Position numbers and translations under genes: made by a program. From NCBI GenBank assembly GCA_963732695.1, contig CAVTAP010000008.1, positions 496,001-560,000 on the forward strand: 64,000 bases of DNA, written 5' to 3'. Source of the stretch: CADEDH01 sp963732695 (lineage in GTDB: Bacteria > Actinomycetota > Acidimicrobiia > Acidimicrobiales > SZUA-35). The number at the start of each line of letters is the position of its first letter. Position 1 is the first letter of the stretch. Shown in pieces: positions 17,155 to 25,025 of the stretch. The notes beneath the pieces are model-generated. The model saw only the letters and a program-made list of their open reading frames with translations, ran no database searches and was not told the origin of the DNA.

Positions 17155-17508
17155 TCAGAGCGAGACCCGGGTGCCTTCCTCCGCCCCCACCAGGGCCTCG
17201 CCCACGTGAACCACCGAGGTGACACCGTCCACCCGCTGCTTGAGGATCCGCTCCAGGCCGTCTTTCAGGGTCTGGCTGGAGGCGGGGCAGGTGACACAGG
17301 CTCCGATGAGCTCCACCGACACCACACCGGTCTCGACGTCGGCCCCGCGCAGGTAGATGTCACCCTGATCGGCCTGGATGGCGGGACGGATCACCTTGAT
17401 GACCTCCGCCACCTTGCCTTCGAACTCGCTGCGCTCGATGCCTTCGAACTCGCTGCGCTCGATGCCCTCGAACTCGCTGCTGTCGGCCGGCTGCGGGTCT
17501 TGTGACAC
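17155..17508 (-). CDS. NifU C-terminal-domain protein (Fe-S cluster scaffold/carrier)
   Basis: A 117-residue protein. Its core VAEVIKVIRPAIQADQGDIY ... GACVTCPASSQTLKDGLE contains the CxxC that carries a [4Fe-4S] cluster in NifU-C/Nfu proteins. It likely delivers clusters to apoproteins. The N-terminal 30 residues are unusual: SEFEGIER is repeated twice with a third partial copy, encoded by a 24-bp tandem repeat (17417-17485). The repeats lie before the conserved domain, so they should not disturb the fold. It lies alone between mscL and a small membrane protein gene. Confidence 0.9.
   Translation of the reverse strand: MSQDPQPADSSEFEGIERSEFEGIERSEFEGKVAEVIKVIRPAIQADQGDIYLRGADVETGVVSVELIGACVTCPASSQTLKDGLERILKQRVDGVTSVVHVGEALVGAEEGTRVSL
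17417..17485. repeat. 24-bp in-frame tandem repeat in the NifU-like gene
   Basis: CCTTCGAACTCGCTGCGCTC plus GATG is repeated perfectly at 17417-17440 and 17441-17464, with a diverged partial third copy at 17465-17485. The period is a multiple of three, so copy-number changes keep the reading frame. Confidence 0.9.
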
Positions 17509-17599
17509 GGTGTCTGCTCCTTGCCTGGGTCGCTGCCTGGTCCGCAGCCGGGGTCGGCCGGACCGGTAGGCCAGAGGACCAGGTTACCGGCCTACCCTG

Positions 17600-17836
17600 A
17601 TGACCATGAAAGCGTGGCCGACCCCCGGCGCATTCCCGATCCTGGCCCATCAGGGCGGTTGGGATGAGATGCTGATGGTGCTGGGCCCGCTGGTGCTGGT
17701 GGGCGGCGCCCTGTGGCTGGCCAATCGGCGGGTGACCCGCCAGCTGGCCGAGCAATCCGACGCCGACGGCGATGCTGAGGCGGCCGGGGCCGGCGAACGG
17801 GTGGGCGCCGAGCCCGAGCCCGACAGCCCCTCGTGA
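17600..17836 (+). CDS. Small single-pass membrane protein
   Basis: A 78-residue protein. A hydrophobic helix (MLMVLGPLVLVGGALWLANR, about residues 25-44) is followed by a charged Glu/Asp/Ala-rich tail. It starts at ATG 17600 (or the ATG at 17606). Its TGA overlaps the GTG start of the MFS transporter gene (GTGA), so the two are translationally coupled and it may be an accessory subunit of that transporter. No family is recognised. Confidence 0.6.
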   Translation: MTMKAWPTPGAFPILAHQGGWDEMLMVLGPLVLVGGALWLANRRVTRQLAEQSDADGDAEAAGAGERVGAEPEPDSPS

Positions 17837-19464
17837 GTTGCGTCGAACGCACCCGCCTGGTCGACGACGACGGCCTGGCGGCGCTCCGGGCCCCCCGGCA
17901 CGACCTGGTGCTGGAGGAGGCCCACGGCGACGACACGTTCGCCCTGGTGGAGGGCCCGTTCCGGTCCTACCGCCGCACGCTGGAGATCCGCTCCGAGCCG
18001 GCCACCGGCCGGCACCGGGTGACCGAGCGCACCGAGTTCTCCCTGGCCGTTCCCCTGTGGGGCCCCATCGTGCGGCCGCTGATGGCCCGGGCCCTGGCCG
18101 ACACCAACCGTCACCCCCGCAACCGCTGGTGGTGGCCGGCCGAGGTGGTGGGCCGTCGCACCAGCGAACTGATCGGCGCCCTGTGCGTGATCAGCGTGAT
18201 GGCCGGCTACCTGGGCGTGGTGATCGGCCAGACGATCACGTTCGCCGCCGCCGACTTCGGCCGCACCGACTCGGCCCAGGCCAACACCCTGGCCGCCACC
18301 CGGATCGGGGTGCTGGTTTCGGTGCTGGCGATCCACCGGGCCGACCGGATCGGCCGCCGGCCCCTGATCCTGTGGTTCACCGCCGGCGCCATCCTGTTCA
18401 CCGTGGCCGGGGCCGCCGCCCCCAACCTGGCCGCCCTGGGCGCCACCCAGACGATCGGCCGGGGCCTCACCACCGGCCTGATCACCCTGATCATGCTGGC
18501 CGCCACCGAGGAGGCGCCGGCCGGCAGCCGGGCCCTGGCCATCAGCCTGGCCACCGTGGCCGCCGCCCTGGGTGCCGGCATGGTGATCTGGGTGCTGCCG
18601 GTGGCCGGCGCCGCCGACGGCGGCTGGCGGGTGGTCTATCTGGTGCCGGCGCTGTTCCTGCCCGTGCTGTGGTGGGTGGCCCGCCACCTGCCCGAGACCC
18701 GCCGGTTCGACGCCGCGGCCGAGGTGGGCGCCCCGGCTGCCGTCAATTGGGGGCGCTTCGCCCTGATCGGGGCGACGGCCTTCCTGTCGGCCATCTACCT
18801 GTCGCCGGCCTCGCAGCTCCGCAACGAGTTCCTGCGCGACGACCGGGGTTTCTCCGCCGCCGGGGTCAGCCTGTTCCAGCTGCTCGTCTCGACACCGGCC
18901 GGGGTCTCGATCGTGGTGGCCGGACGGGCCGCCGACCGGCTGGGCCGCCGCCGGGTGGGGGCGGTGGGGGTGGGCGTCGGGGCCGTGCTCAGTGCCGTCA
19001 GCTACCAGGTGGGCGGGCCCGCCATGTGGCTCACCGCGTCGGCCGGGGTGATCCTGGCCGGCGCCGCCTTCCCCGCCACCCGGGGCTACTCGACCGAGCT
19101 GTTCCCCACCCGGGCCCGGGCCCGGGTGGGCGGCCTGCTCGACGCCGTCACCGTGGCCGGCAGCGCCGTGGGCCTGGTGGTGGCCGGGTACCTGTCGCGC
19201 CGATGGGACAGCCTGGGCGACGCCATCACCGTGCTGGCCGTGTTCCCGGTGCTGGTGGCGGTGGCCATCCTGTTCCTGTTCCCGGAGACGGCGGCGGTGG
19301 AGCTGGAGGCCTTCAACCCCGACGACCCCGTCCTCGACCCGAACCGTGGCGCCTCGAGTGGGATCGTGCGCGCCGAGGCCACAGATCCCGAACCCGGCCC
19401 TCAGCCCAGCCCCGACAGCCCCGACAGCCAGGAGGAGACGGCCGACACGATCGCATCGTCGTGA
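17833..19464 (+). CDS. MFS transporter with an extra N-terminal soluble domain
   Basis: A 543-residue major-facilitator protein. Residues 1 to about 105 form a soluble domain of SRPBCC-like appearance (FALVEGPFRSYRRTLEIRSE, then VTERTEFSLAVPLWG). After that come about twelve membrane helices with the MFS loop HRADRIGRRPLILW and the second-half counterpart GRAADRLGRRRVGAVG. Substrate unknown; the RADRIGRRP-type loop resembles sugar/metabolite porters. It is coupled to the upstream 78-residue membrane protein, and its last 64 bases overlap the 3' end of the convergent hydrolase gene. Confidence 0.85.
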   Translation: MSCVERTRLVDDDGLAALRAPRHDLVLEEAHGDDTFALVEGPFRSYRRTLEIRSEPATGRHRVTERTEFSLAVPLWGPIVRPLMARALADTNRHPRNRWWWPAEVVGRRTSELIGALCVISVMAGYLGVVIGQTITFAAADFGRTDSAQANTLAATRIGVLVSVLAIHRADRIGRRPLILWFTAGAILFTVAGAAAPNLAALGATQTIGRGLTTGLITLIMLAATEEAPAGSRALAISLATVAAALGAGMVIWVLPVAGAADGGWRVVYLVPALFLPVLWWVARHLPETRRFDAAAEVGAPAAVNWGRFALIGATAFLSAIYLSPASQLRNEFLRDDRGFSAAGVSLFQLLVSTPAGVSIVVAGRAADRLGRRRVGAVGVGVGAVLSAVSYQVGGPAMWLTASAGVILAGAAFPATRGYSTELFPTRARARVGGLLDAVTVAGSAVGLVVAGYLSRRWDSLGDAITVLAVFPVLVAVAILFLFPETAAVELEAFNPDDPVLDPNRGASSGIVRAEATDPEPGPQPSPDSPDSQEETADTIASS

Positions 19465-20054
19465 CGGGCGGCCGGGTCGTGGGTGGCTTCCAGCCACAGC
19501 TCGGCGAGCGGCCCGCCCAGGGCCGGCAGCTCCCGGGCGAACTCGTCCGGGGTGCCGAACGGGTCGCGGGTGCCCTGGACCAGCAGCACGGGGCAGGTGA
19601 CGGCGCCCAGGTGCTCCACCCGCAGGTTGGCCGGCTTGCCCGGTGGGTGCAGCGGGTAGCTCAGCAGCAGCAGGCCCCGGGCCGGGACGGCCCCCTCGGC
19701 CACGGCGATGGAGGCGGCCCGACCCCCCATGGAGCGGCCGCCCAGCACGATCGAGCCCGGCTCCACGCCCCATTCGACCGCCGCCGCGGCCGAGGCCGCC
19801 GCCACCGCCTCCACCAGCTTGGGCATACGGTCGGGCGGCCGACGCCCCGGGCCCTTGGCCCGGTAGGGGAAGTTCACCCTCGCCACCGGCACGTCGAGCC
19901 CCGCCTCCAGGGCCAGGAACGTGTGGTGCTCCCGGTCGCCGCCGGCCCCGTGGAACAGCACGAGCCCGCCGACCGCCGCCTTCCTCCTGCCGCCACGACC
20001 GCCGCTGGCACTGCCGCCGCCGCTGGCACTGCGGCCACCGCTCCGGGCCGTCAT
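19401..20054 (-). CDS. Alpha/beta hydrolase (KANL3/Tex30-like)
   Basis: A 217-residue alpha/beta hydrolase. It has the oxyanion-loop LFHGAGGDREHHT, the nucleophile elbow GGRSMGGRAA (Ser in GRSMGG), a late acid-bearing strand LLVQGTRDPFGTPDEF and a final catalytic-type His in EATHDPAARHDD. The N-terminus is a Gly/Ser/Arg repeat stretch (GGRSASGGGSASGGRGG). It is joined to the J-domain gene upstream by a one-base overlap (TGATG) and overlaps the convergent MFS gene at its 3' end. Esterase or dienelactone-hydrolase-type activity is plausible. Confidence 0.8.
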   Translation of the reverse strand: MTARSGGRSASGGGSASGGRGGRRKAAVGGLVLFHGAGGDREHHTFLALEAGLDVPVARVNFPYRAKGPGRRPPDRMPKLVEAVAAASAAAAVEWGVEPGSIVLGGRSMGGRAASIAVAEGAVPARGLLLLSYPLHPPGKPANLRVEHLGAVTCPVLLVQGTRDPFGTPDEFARELPALGGPLAELWLEATHDPAARHDDAIVSAVSSWLSGLSGLG

Positions 20055-20821
20055 CAGCTGCCGGCCAGGAGGATGCGGCGGGCCTCGGTCAGGTCGGCGA
20101 TGCGGGCCGCCGCCCCCACCGTCTCAGCCCCGTGGTCGGGGTGGGCCTCCCGCAGCAGGGTGCGGAACTTGCGCTGCACCACCCGCTTGTTGATCTTGTC
20201 GGCGGGGTCGCCCTCGATCCCCAGCACCTCGAGCGCCCAGGCCACCGGGTCGTTCCACGCCTTGAGATCCACCAGGTCGGCGGCCCGGCCCCCCATCACG
20301 TAGGAGATGAACCGGTTGTCGACGTCTCGGCCCCACACGAGGGCGGTGCGCAGGGCGTCGAACACCGGGGTGCGGGACGACATCGGCAGCGAGCCGGCGG
20401 CGTAGACGGCCCCCAGCATCAGCTGCACGGGCCGGCCCAGGGTGTCCTCGAAGTCGAACTCGAGGGCGCCGCTCACCGCCATCAGCCGCTGGGGGCTCTT
20501 GGTCAGGCCGATGACGTCGCGCTGGTAGCGGTGGCGGACCCGGGGCTGGATCACCCGGCGCCCACCGGCCAGTGTGTCGATCACCGACACCAGGTCCTCC
20601 CGCAGCTCGGGCTCCACGTTGGGGGCGTTGTGGGCCACGATCCCGGCCAGCAGCACGCCACCGGCGCCGGGGGCAGGGTCGACCGGGAGGTTGCGGTTAC
20701 CGAGCGCCACCCGCCGAGTGGGAGCGATCGGACGGGAGTGGAAGATGTCGAGCTCGGCCACGATCACGCCGGCCAAGGTAGCGGCCGCCCACCGGGCGTG
20801 AAGCACCGGGACCTGTGCCAC
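20054..20821 (-). CDS. J-domain-containing protein
   Basis: A 255-residue protein. Its C-terminus is a J-domain-like helical pair with the Hsp70-contacting HPD in LLREAHPDHGAET (about residue 233). The N-terminal 190 residues are unlike classical DnaJ and include RPVQLMLGAVYAAGSLPMSS and VWGRDVDNRFISYVMGG. It may recruit DnaK to a specific client. ATG 20821 is used; GTG at about 20764 (VAELDIFHSR) is an alternative start closer to the conserved part. It is divergent from ppk2 and its stop overlaps the hydrolase start by one base. Confidence 0.75.
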   Translation of the reverse strand: MAQVPVLHARWAAATLAGVIVAELDIFHSRPIAPTRRVALGNRNLPVDPAPGAGGVLLAGIVAHNAPNVEPELREDLVSVIDTLAGGRRVIQPRVRHRYQRDVIGLTKSPQRLMAVSGALEFDFEDTLGRPVQLMLGAVYAAGSLPMSSRTPVFDALRTALVWGRDVDNRFISYVMGGRAADLVDLKAWNDPVAWALEVLGIEGDPADKINKRVVQRKFRTLLREAHPDHGAETVGAAARIADLTEARRILLAGS

Positions 20822-20832
20822 GATGGGGGGCC

Positions 20833-21681
20833 ATGGGCAACAACGGTTCGGCGTTCGACATAGCCAAGCTCCGGGTGGAGCCGGGATCCAAGGTCAAGCT
20901 GGCCAAGATCGATCCGGCCTCCACCCCGTCGTGGAACGTGGACGAGGGCGTGGCCGACAAGGAGCAGGCTGCGGCCAAGCTGGCCGAGCTCACCGAGCGG
21001 CTGACCGCCCTCCAGAGCCTGCTGTGGGCCCAGTCGTCGGAACGGGTGCTGGTGGTGCTCCAGGCCATGGACGCCGGAGGCAAGGACGGCACGATCCGCC
21101 GGGTGTTCGAGGGGGTGAACCCCTCGGGGGTGCGGGTGGCGTCGTTCAAGAAGCCGACCGAGCCCGAGCTGGCCCACGACTACCTGTGGCGGATCCACCA
21201 GCAGGCGCCGGCGAACGGCGAGCTCGCCATCTTCAACCGCAGCCATTACGAGGACGTGCTGGTGGTGCGGGTGATGGACCTGGTACCCGAAGACCGGTGG
21301 AAGCGCCGCTACCGCCACATCGTCGAGTTCGAGCGGATGCTGGCCGACGAGGGCACCACGATCGTGAAGCTGTTCCTCCACATCTCCAAAGACGAGCAAC
21401 GGAAGCGGCTCCAGGCCCGGCTGTCCGAGAAAGAGAAGAACTGGAAGTTCGACGAGGCCGACCTGGTGCCCCGGGCCCGCTGGAACGACTATCAGAAGGC
21501 CTTCGAGGAGGCCATCGCCGAGACCAGCACCGAGCGGGCGCCGTGGTACATCGTGCCGGCCAACCGCAAGTGGTACCGGAACCTGGCGGTGTCGGAGATC
21601 CTGGTCAAGACGCTGGAGGGGCTGAAGATGAGCTATCCGCCGGCCCCGCCCAACATCGCCGACCTCGTCATCCCGGAGTAG
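20833..21681 (+). CDS. ppk2: Polyphosphate kinase 2 family protein
   Basis: A 282-residue PPK2 class I-like enzyme. The Walker A segment is LQAMDAGGKDGTIRRVFEG (about residues 76-94), followed by the lid region FNRSHYEDVLVVRV and KRRYRHIVEFERML. The C-terminal APWYIVPANRKWYRNL is typical. PPK2 enzymes transfer phosphate between polyphosphate and nucleoside mono/diphosphates. ATG 20833 (MGNNGSAFD) is preferred over the GTG at 20815. It lies 15 bases ahead of the Fur-family gene and may share its transcript. Confidence 0.92.
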   Translation: MGNNGSAFDIAKLRVEPGSKVKLAKIDPASTPSWNVDEGVADKEQAAAKLAELTERLTALQSLLWAQSSERVLVVLQAMDAGGKDGTIRRVFEGVNPSGVRVASFKKPTEPELAHDYLWRIHQQAPANGELAIFNRSHYEDVLVVRVMDLVPEDRWKRRYRHIVEFERMLADEGTTIVKLFLHISKDEQRKRLQARLSEKEKNWKFDEADLVPRARWNDYQKAFEEAIAETSTERAPWYIVPANRKWYRNLAVSEILVKTLEGLKMSYPPAPPNIADLVIPE

Positions 21682-21696
21682 GACGGAGCGCGCCCG

Positions 21697-22170
21697 ATGG
21701 CCACCCACGACCTGGACCCGTTGCTGGCCGGCCGGGGCTACCGCAGCACCCGGCCCCGCCAGGCGGTGTGGGACGCGCTCCAGGACGGCGCCCACCGCAC
21801 GGCCGAGGAGGTGGCCCGGGCCGTTCACGAGGTCCACCCCGAGGTGAACCTGGCCTCGATCTACCGGGCGTTGGCCCTCCTGCGGGACCTGGGGCTGGTG
21901 CGGGAATCCCGCCTGGCCGGCGGGGATCAGGCGTCGCGCTGGGAGCTGGCCCACCCCGACGAGCACTTCCACGTGGTGTGCGACCGCTGCGGCCGGGTGG
22001 ACCACCACGTCGGGTCGCTGGTGGCGGCGATCACCGAGCACCTGAGCACCTCCCACCGGTTCGTGCCCGAGCGGGTGGAGCTGGTGGTGCACGGCCACTG
22101 CGTCAGCTGTGACGCTGATCACGACCACGATGGCGACGAGCCCTGGATTGCGAACCCTTCGCACCACTAG
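21697..22170 (+). CDS. Fur-family metal-responsive repressor, probably nickel-type (Nur-like)
   Basis: A 157-residue Fur-family regulator. The winged-helix DNA-binding domain includes STRPRQAVWDALQDGAHRTA and VNLASIYRALALLRDLGLV. The metal-binding/dimerisation half has HPDEHFHVVCDRCGRV and a second CxxC (GHCVSCDADHDHDGDE), the pair giving the structural zinc site. Fur, Zur and Nur cannot be separated on these motifs alone. The choice of Nur rests on context: the gene ends in a palindrome of Nur-box form that lies upstream of a nickel/cobalt ECF transporter. A zinc- or iron-type role remains possible. Confidence 0.8.
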   Translation: MATHDLDPLLAGRGYRSTRPRQAVWDALQDGAHRTAEEVARAVHEVHPEVNLASIYRALALLRDLGLVRESRLAGGDQASRWELAHPDEHFHVVCDRCGRVDHHVGSLVAAITEHLSTSHRFVPERVELVVHGHCVSCDADHDHDGDEPWIANPSHH

Positions 22171-22190
22171 ATTGCGACTGGTTCGCAATC
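22149..22190 (+). promoter_or_regulatory. Candidate Fur/Nur operators ahead of the metal transporter genes
   Basis: GATTGCGA-N5-TCGCAATC (22170-22190) is a perfect palindrome. Its core TTGCGA-N5-TCGCAA matches the layout of the Streptomyces Nur box (TTGCAA-N5-TTGCAA). A second palindrome, TGCGAA-CCC-TTCGCA (22149-22163), shares the half-site and overlaps the end of the regulator gene. Their centres are 24 bp apart, about two helical turns. The transporter gene starts 37 bp downstream. Confidence 0.65.
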
Positions 22191-22226
22191 GGCGGTGAGG
22201 GTCAGCGGAGGAGGCACAGCGCAGCG

Positions 22227-22373
22227 ATGCACGCACCCGACGGGTTCCTCGACGCCGGCACGGCGGCGGCCACCGCCGTCATCGTGGCCGGCGTCACCGG
22301 GGCCACGCTGGCCGGGGCGGTGGGCACCGGCGTGCTGGCCTCGGCCCGCCGGGGCCGCCGGGCCGCGCTATGA
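22227..22373 (+). CDS. Mini-CbiM/NikM-like peptide (48 residues)
   Basis: A 48-residue product. It begins MHAPDGFL, the signature N-terminus of CbiM/NikM substrate-binding subunits, in which the amino-terminal Met and His2 bind Ni or Co. One hydrophobic helix (about residues 12-40) and a basic tail (ARRGRRAAL) follow. Full-length CbiM has about 200-230 residues and six or seven helices, so everything after the first helix is missing. The reading frame ends in ATGA overlapping the cbiQ start, as a functional operon gene would. It is either a deletion product or a minimal metal-binding subunit. It lies 37 bp after the Nur-like palindrome. Confidence 0.6.
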   Translation: MHAPDGFLDAGTAAATAVIVAGVTGATLAGAVGTGVLASARRGRRAAL

Positions 22374-23143
22374 GCGGAGGCCACCGATCACCGCTCGGGA
22401 CGGGCGGGAGCGTGGTGCACCGGCTGCCGGCCGAGGTGAAGCTGGCCGCCGCCCTGGCCTTCGTGATCGTGGTGGCCGTCACCCCCCGCCGGGCCCTGCC
22501 GGTGCTGGCGGTGCAGGGTCTGGCCATCGTGGCCGTGGTGGGCCTGGCCCGCCTGCCGGTCGGTTTCGTGGTGCGACGGCTGGCGGTCGTGGCGCCGTTC
22601 CTGGTGGCGGCGGCCTTGACGGCCGTGGTGGCCGGTGGGCCCCGGGTCTCGGTGGGGCCCCTGACGTTGTCGGAGGCGGGGCTGTGGGCGGGGGCCGCCG
22701 TGGGGGCCAAGACCGTGATCGGGGCCCTCACCAGCATCGCCGTGGCCGGCACCACGCCCATCCCCGACCTCCTGGCCGGCCTCGGGCGCCTCGGGCTGCC
22801 GGCGCCGCTGGTGGCCCTGGCCGGCTTCACCCTTCGCTACCTCGATCTGGTGGCCGACGGCCTGGCCCGGCGCCGCACGGCCATGGCGGCCCGGGGGTAC
22901 CGGCCCCGGCAACTCACCCAGGCCGGCCCTTTGGCGGCCAGCCTGGGCACGATGTTCGTGCGCACCTACGAGCGGGGCGAGCGGGTGCACGCCGCCATGC
23001 TCAGCCGGGGCTATACCGGCTCCCTGCCCGAGGTGACACCGGTGGTGCGGCCGCGGGCGGCGCAGTGGGCCACGGCGGCCCTGCTCCCGCTGGTGGCGGC
23101 GGCCGCCCTGGTCGCCCGCTGGGCCGGGCTGGGCCCGGCGTGA
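22370..23143 (+). CDS. cbiQ: ECF transporter transmembrane subunit CbiQ/NikQ (EcfT)
   Basis: A 257-residue T-component of an energy-coupling-factor ABC transporter. It has four to six helices (AALAFVIVVAVTPRRALPVL, FLVAAALTAVVAGG and others). The coupling helices carry the two conserved Ala-Arg-Gly-type motifs, AMAARGYRPRQL and AAMLSRGYTGSLP, that contact the ATPases. It couples ATP hydrolysis to metal uptake by the S subunit. It overlaps the mini-CbiM gene (ATGA) and cbiO (GTGA). Confidence 0.9.
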   Translation: MSGGHRSPLGTGGSVVHRLPAEVKLAAALAFVIVVAVTPRRALPVLAVQGLAIVAVVGLARLPVGFVVRRLAVVAPFLVAAALTAVVAGGPRVSVGPLTLSEAGLWAGAAVGAKTVIGALTSIAVAGTTPIPDLLAGLGRLGLPAPLVALAGFTLRYLDLVADGLARRRTAMAARGYRPRQLTQAGPLAASLGTMFVRTYERGERVHAAMLSRGYTGSLPEVTPVVRPRAAQWATAALLPLVAAAALVARWAGLGPA

Positions 23144-23949
23144 GCGCCTCGCCTCCGCCCGGCGCCGGGTCCCCCTCGGGCGGCGCCGCCCAGGCCCTGC
23201 CGGCCATCGCCGTCGACGGCCTGCGGTTCACCTATCCCGACGGCTCGGTGGCGTTGCGGGGCGTGTCGTTGCGGCTCGACCCGGGCGAGCGGGTGGCCCT
23301 CCTCGGCCCCAACGGGGCGGGCAAGACGACGCTGGCCCTCCACCTCAACGGGATCCTGGCCGTCCAGGAGGGGGCGGTGACCGTGCGCGGCCTGTCCGTG
23401 ACCGAGGCCAACCTGGCCGAGGTCCGGCGCCGGGTGCAGCTCGTGTTCGCCGACGCCGACGACCAGCTGTTCATGCCCACCGCCGCCCAGGACGTCGCCT
23501 TCGGCCCGGCCAACCTGGGCCTCCGGGGGCCGGATCTGGAGGCCCGGGTGGCGGCCTCGCTCGAGTCGGTGGGGGCCGGGCACCTGGCCGGCCGCACCCC
23601 CCATCACCTGAGCACGGGCGAGAAGCGGCGGGTGGCGCTGGCCACCGCCCTGGCCATGGACCCCGACGTGCTCGTGCTCGACGAGCCGACGGCCGGCCTC
23701 GACCCCCGGGGTCAGCGGGAGCTGATCGCCCTGCTGCGCACCCTGTCCCCCACCCTGCTGGTCATCACCCACGACCTGGGTCTGGCCCTGGCCCTGTGCC
23801 CCCGCACCGTGATCCTGGACGACGGCGCCACCGGCGCCGACGGCCCCACCCGGGCCCTCCTGGCCGACGACGGGCTCCTCGCCGCCCACCAGCTCGCCCT
23901 CCCCTACGGTTTCGACCGCGCCACCCTCGCCGCCGACGGTCCGGCCTGA
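23140..23949 (+). CDS. cbiO: ECF transporter ATP-binding subunit CbiO/NikO
   Basis: A 269-residue ABC ATPase. It has Walker A LGPNGAGKTTLALHLNG (about residues 53-69), the Q-loop region with ADADDQLFMPTAAQDVAFGP typical of CbiO, the signature LSTGEKRRVALA, Walker B VLVLDEPTAGLD and switch His in VITHDLGLAL. The first 25 residues are a Pro/Gly-rich lead. The start is GTG 23140, overlapping the cbiQ stop; longer in-frame extension upstream would overlap cbiQ entirely. It powers nickel/cobalt uptake and probably acts as a homodimer. Confidence 0.93.
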   Translation: MSASPPPGAGSPSGGAAQALPAIAVDGLRFTYPDGSVALRGVSLRLDPGERVALLGPNGAGKTTLALHLNGILAVQEGAVTVRGLSVTEANLAEVRRRVQLVFADADDQLFMPTAAQDVAFGPANLGLRGPDLEARVAASLESVGAGHLAGRTPHHLSTGEKRRVALATALAMDPDVLVLDEPTAGLDPRGQRELIALLRTLSPTLLVITHDLGLALALCPRTVILDDGATGADGPTRALLADDGLLAAHQLALPYGFDRATLAADGPA

Positions 23950-24003
23950 CTCTCGCTGCCGAGCGTGGCGCCGGTCGGGAGCGGAGCCACCCCGGCAGGA
24001 GGC

Positions 24004-24990
24004 CTACTTGACCTGGAACTCGACCTTGTCGTGGCGGTGGGTGGCTTCGATGAGGCGCACGGTGCCCGACTTGGCCCGCATCACCAGGGACTGGGTGGTG
24101 ATGCCGCCGGCGTGCACCCGCACACCCCGCAGCAGGTCGCCGGTGGTTATGCCGGTGGCGGCGAAGAAGCAGTTCTCCCCCGACACCAGGTCGTCCATGG
24201 TGAGCACCTTGTCGAGGTCGTAGCCCTGCTCGATCAGCAGGTCCTTCTCCTCCGGGGTGCGGGGCCACAGCCGGCCCTGAAGATCGCCCCCCATGGCCTT
24301 GAGGGCGGCGGCGGCGATCACACCTTCGGGCGTGCCGCCGATGCCGAACAGGATGTCGGCCCCCGACTCGGGCCAGGCGGTGGCGATGGCACCGGCCACG
24401 TCACCGTCGGGGATGAGACGGATGCGGGCCCCGGAGGCCCGGATCTCGGCGATCAGGTCGTCGTGGCGGTCGCGGTCGAGCACCACCGCCGTCACGTCCG
24501 ACACCGGCGTGCCCTTCGCCTTGGCCAGCGCCTGGAGATTGCGGGAGACGGGGAGGCGGATGTCGACGATGCCGGCCCCGGCCGGCCCGACGGCCAGCTT
24601 CTCCATGTAGACGGCGGCCCCCGGGTGGAACATCGTGCCCCGGTCGGCCACCGCGATCACGGCGATGGCGCCGCCCCGGCCCAGCGAGGTGAGGGTGGTG
24701 CCGTCGATCGGGTCGACGGCCACGTCGACCAGCGGGGCGCTGCCGTTGCCCACGATCTCGCCGTTGTAGAGCATGGGGGCTTCGTCTTTCTCCCCCTCGC
24801 CGATCACCACCACACCGTTCATGTCGATGCCGGCCAGCACCGTGCGCATGGCGTCGACGGCGGCGCCGTCGGCTCCGTTCTTGTCGCCCCGGCCCATCCA
24901 GGCGGCCGCGGCCACGGCCGCCGCCTCCGTCGTTCGGACCAGCTCCAGGGCGAGGTTCCGTCCCGGCTTGAGGTCGTCGGCCACGTTCAT
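24004..24990 (-). CDS. glpX: Class II fructose-1,6-bisphosphatase
   Basis: A 328-residue GlpX-type phosphatase of gluconeogenesis, converting fructose-1,6-bisphosphate to fructose-6-phosphate. Markers are VVIGEGEKDEAPMLYNGE, the metal-binding DPIDGTTLTSLGRGG, MEKLAVGP and GIGGTPEGVIAAAALKAMGG. Actinobacteria usually rely on this class instead of class I. It lies 35 bases downstream of atpC on the same strand and converges with cbiO with about 54 bases between stops. The length is normal. Confidence 0.95.
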   Translation of the reverse strand: MNVADDLKPGRNLALELVRTTEAAAVAAAAWMGRGDKNGADGAAVDAMRTVLAGIDMNGVVVIGEGEKDEAPMLYNGEIVGNGSAPLVDVAVDPIDGTTLTSLGRGGAIAVIAVADRGTMFHPGAAVYMEKLAVGPAGAGIVDIRLPVSRNLQALAKAKGTPVSDVTAVVLDRDRHDDLIAEIRASGARIRLIPDGDVAGAIATAWPESGADILFGIGGTPEGVIAAAALKAMGGDLQGRLWPRTPEEKDLLIEQGYDLDKVLTMDDLVSGENCFFAATGITTGDLLRGVRVHAGGITTQSLVMRAKSGTVRLIEATHRHDKVEFQVK

Positions 24991-25025
24991 GTCATTGCCT
25001 CTTCAGTTGGCGGATGGAGTGGTGA

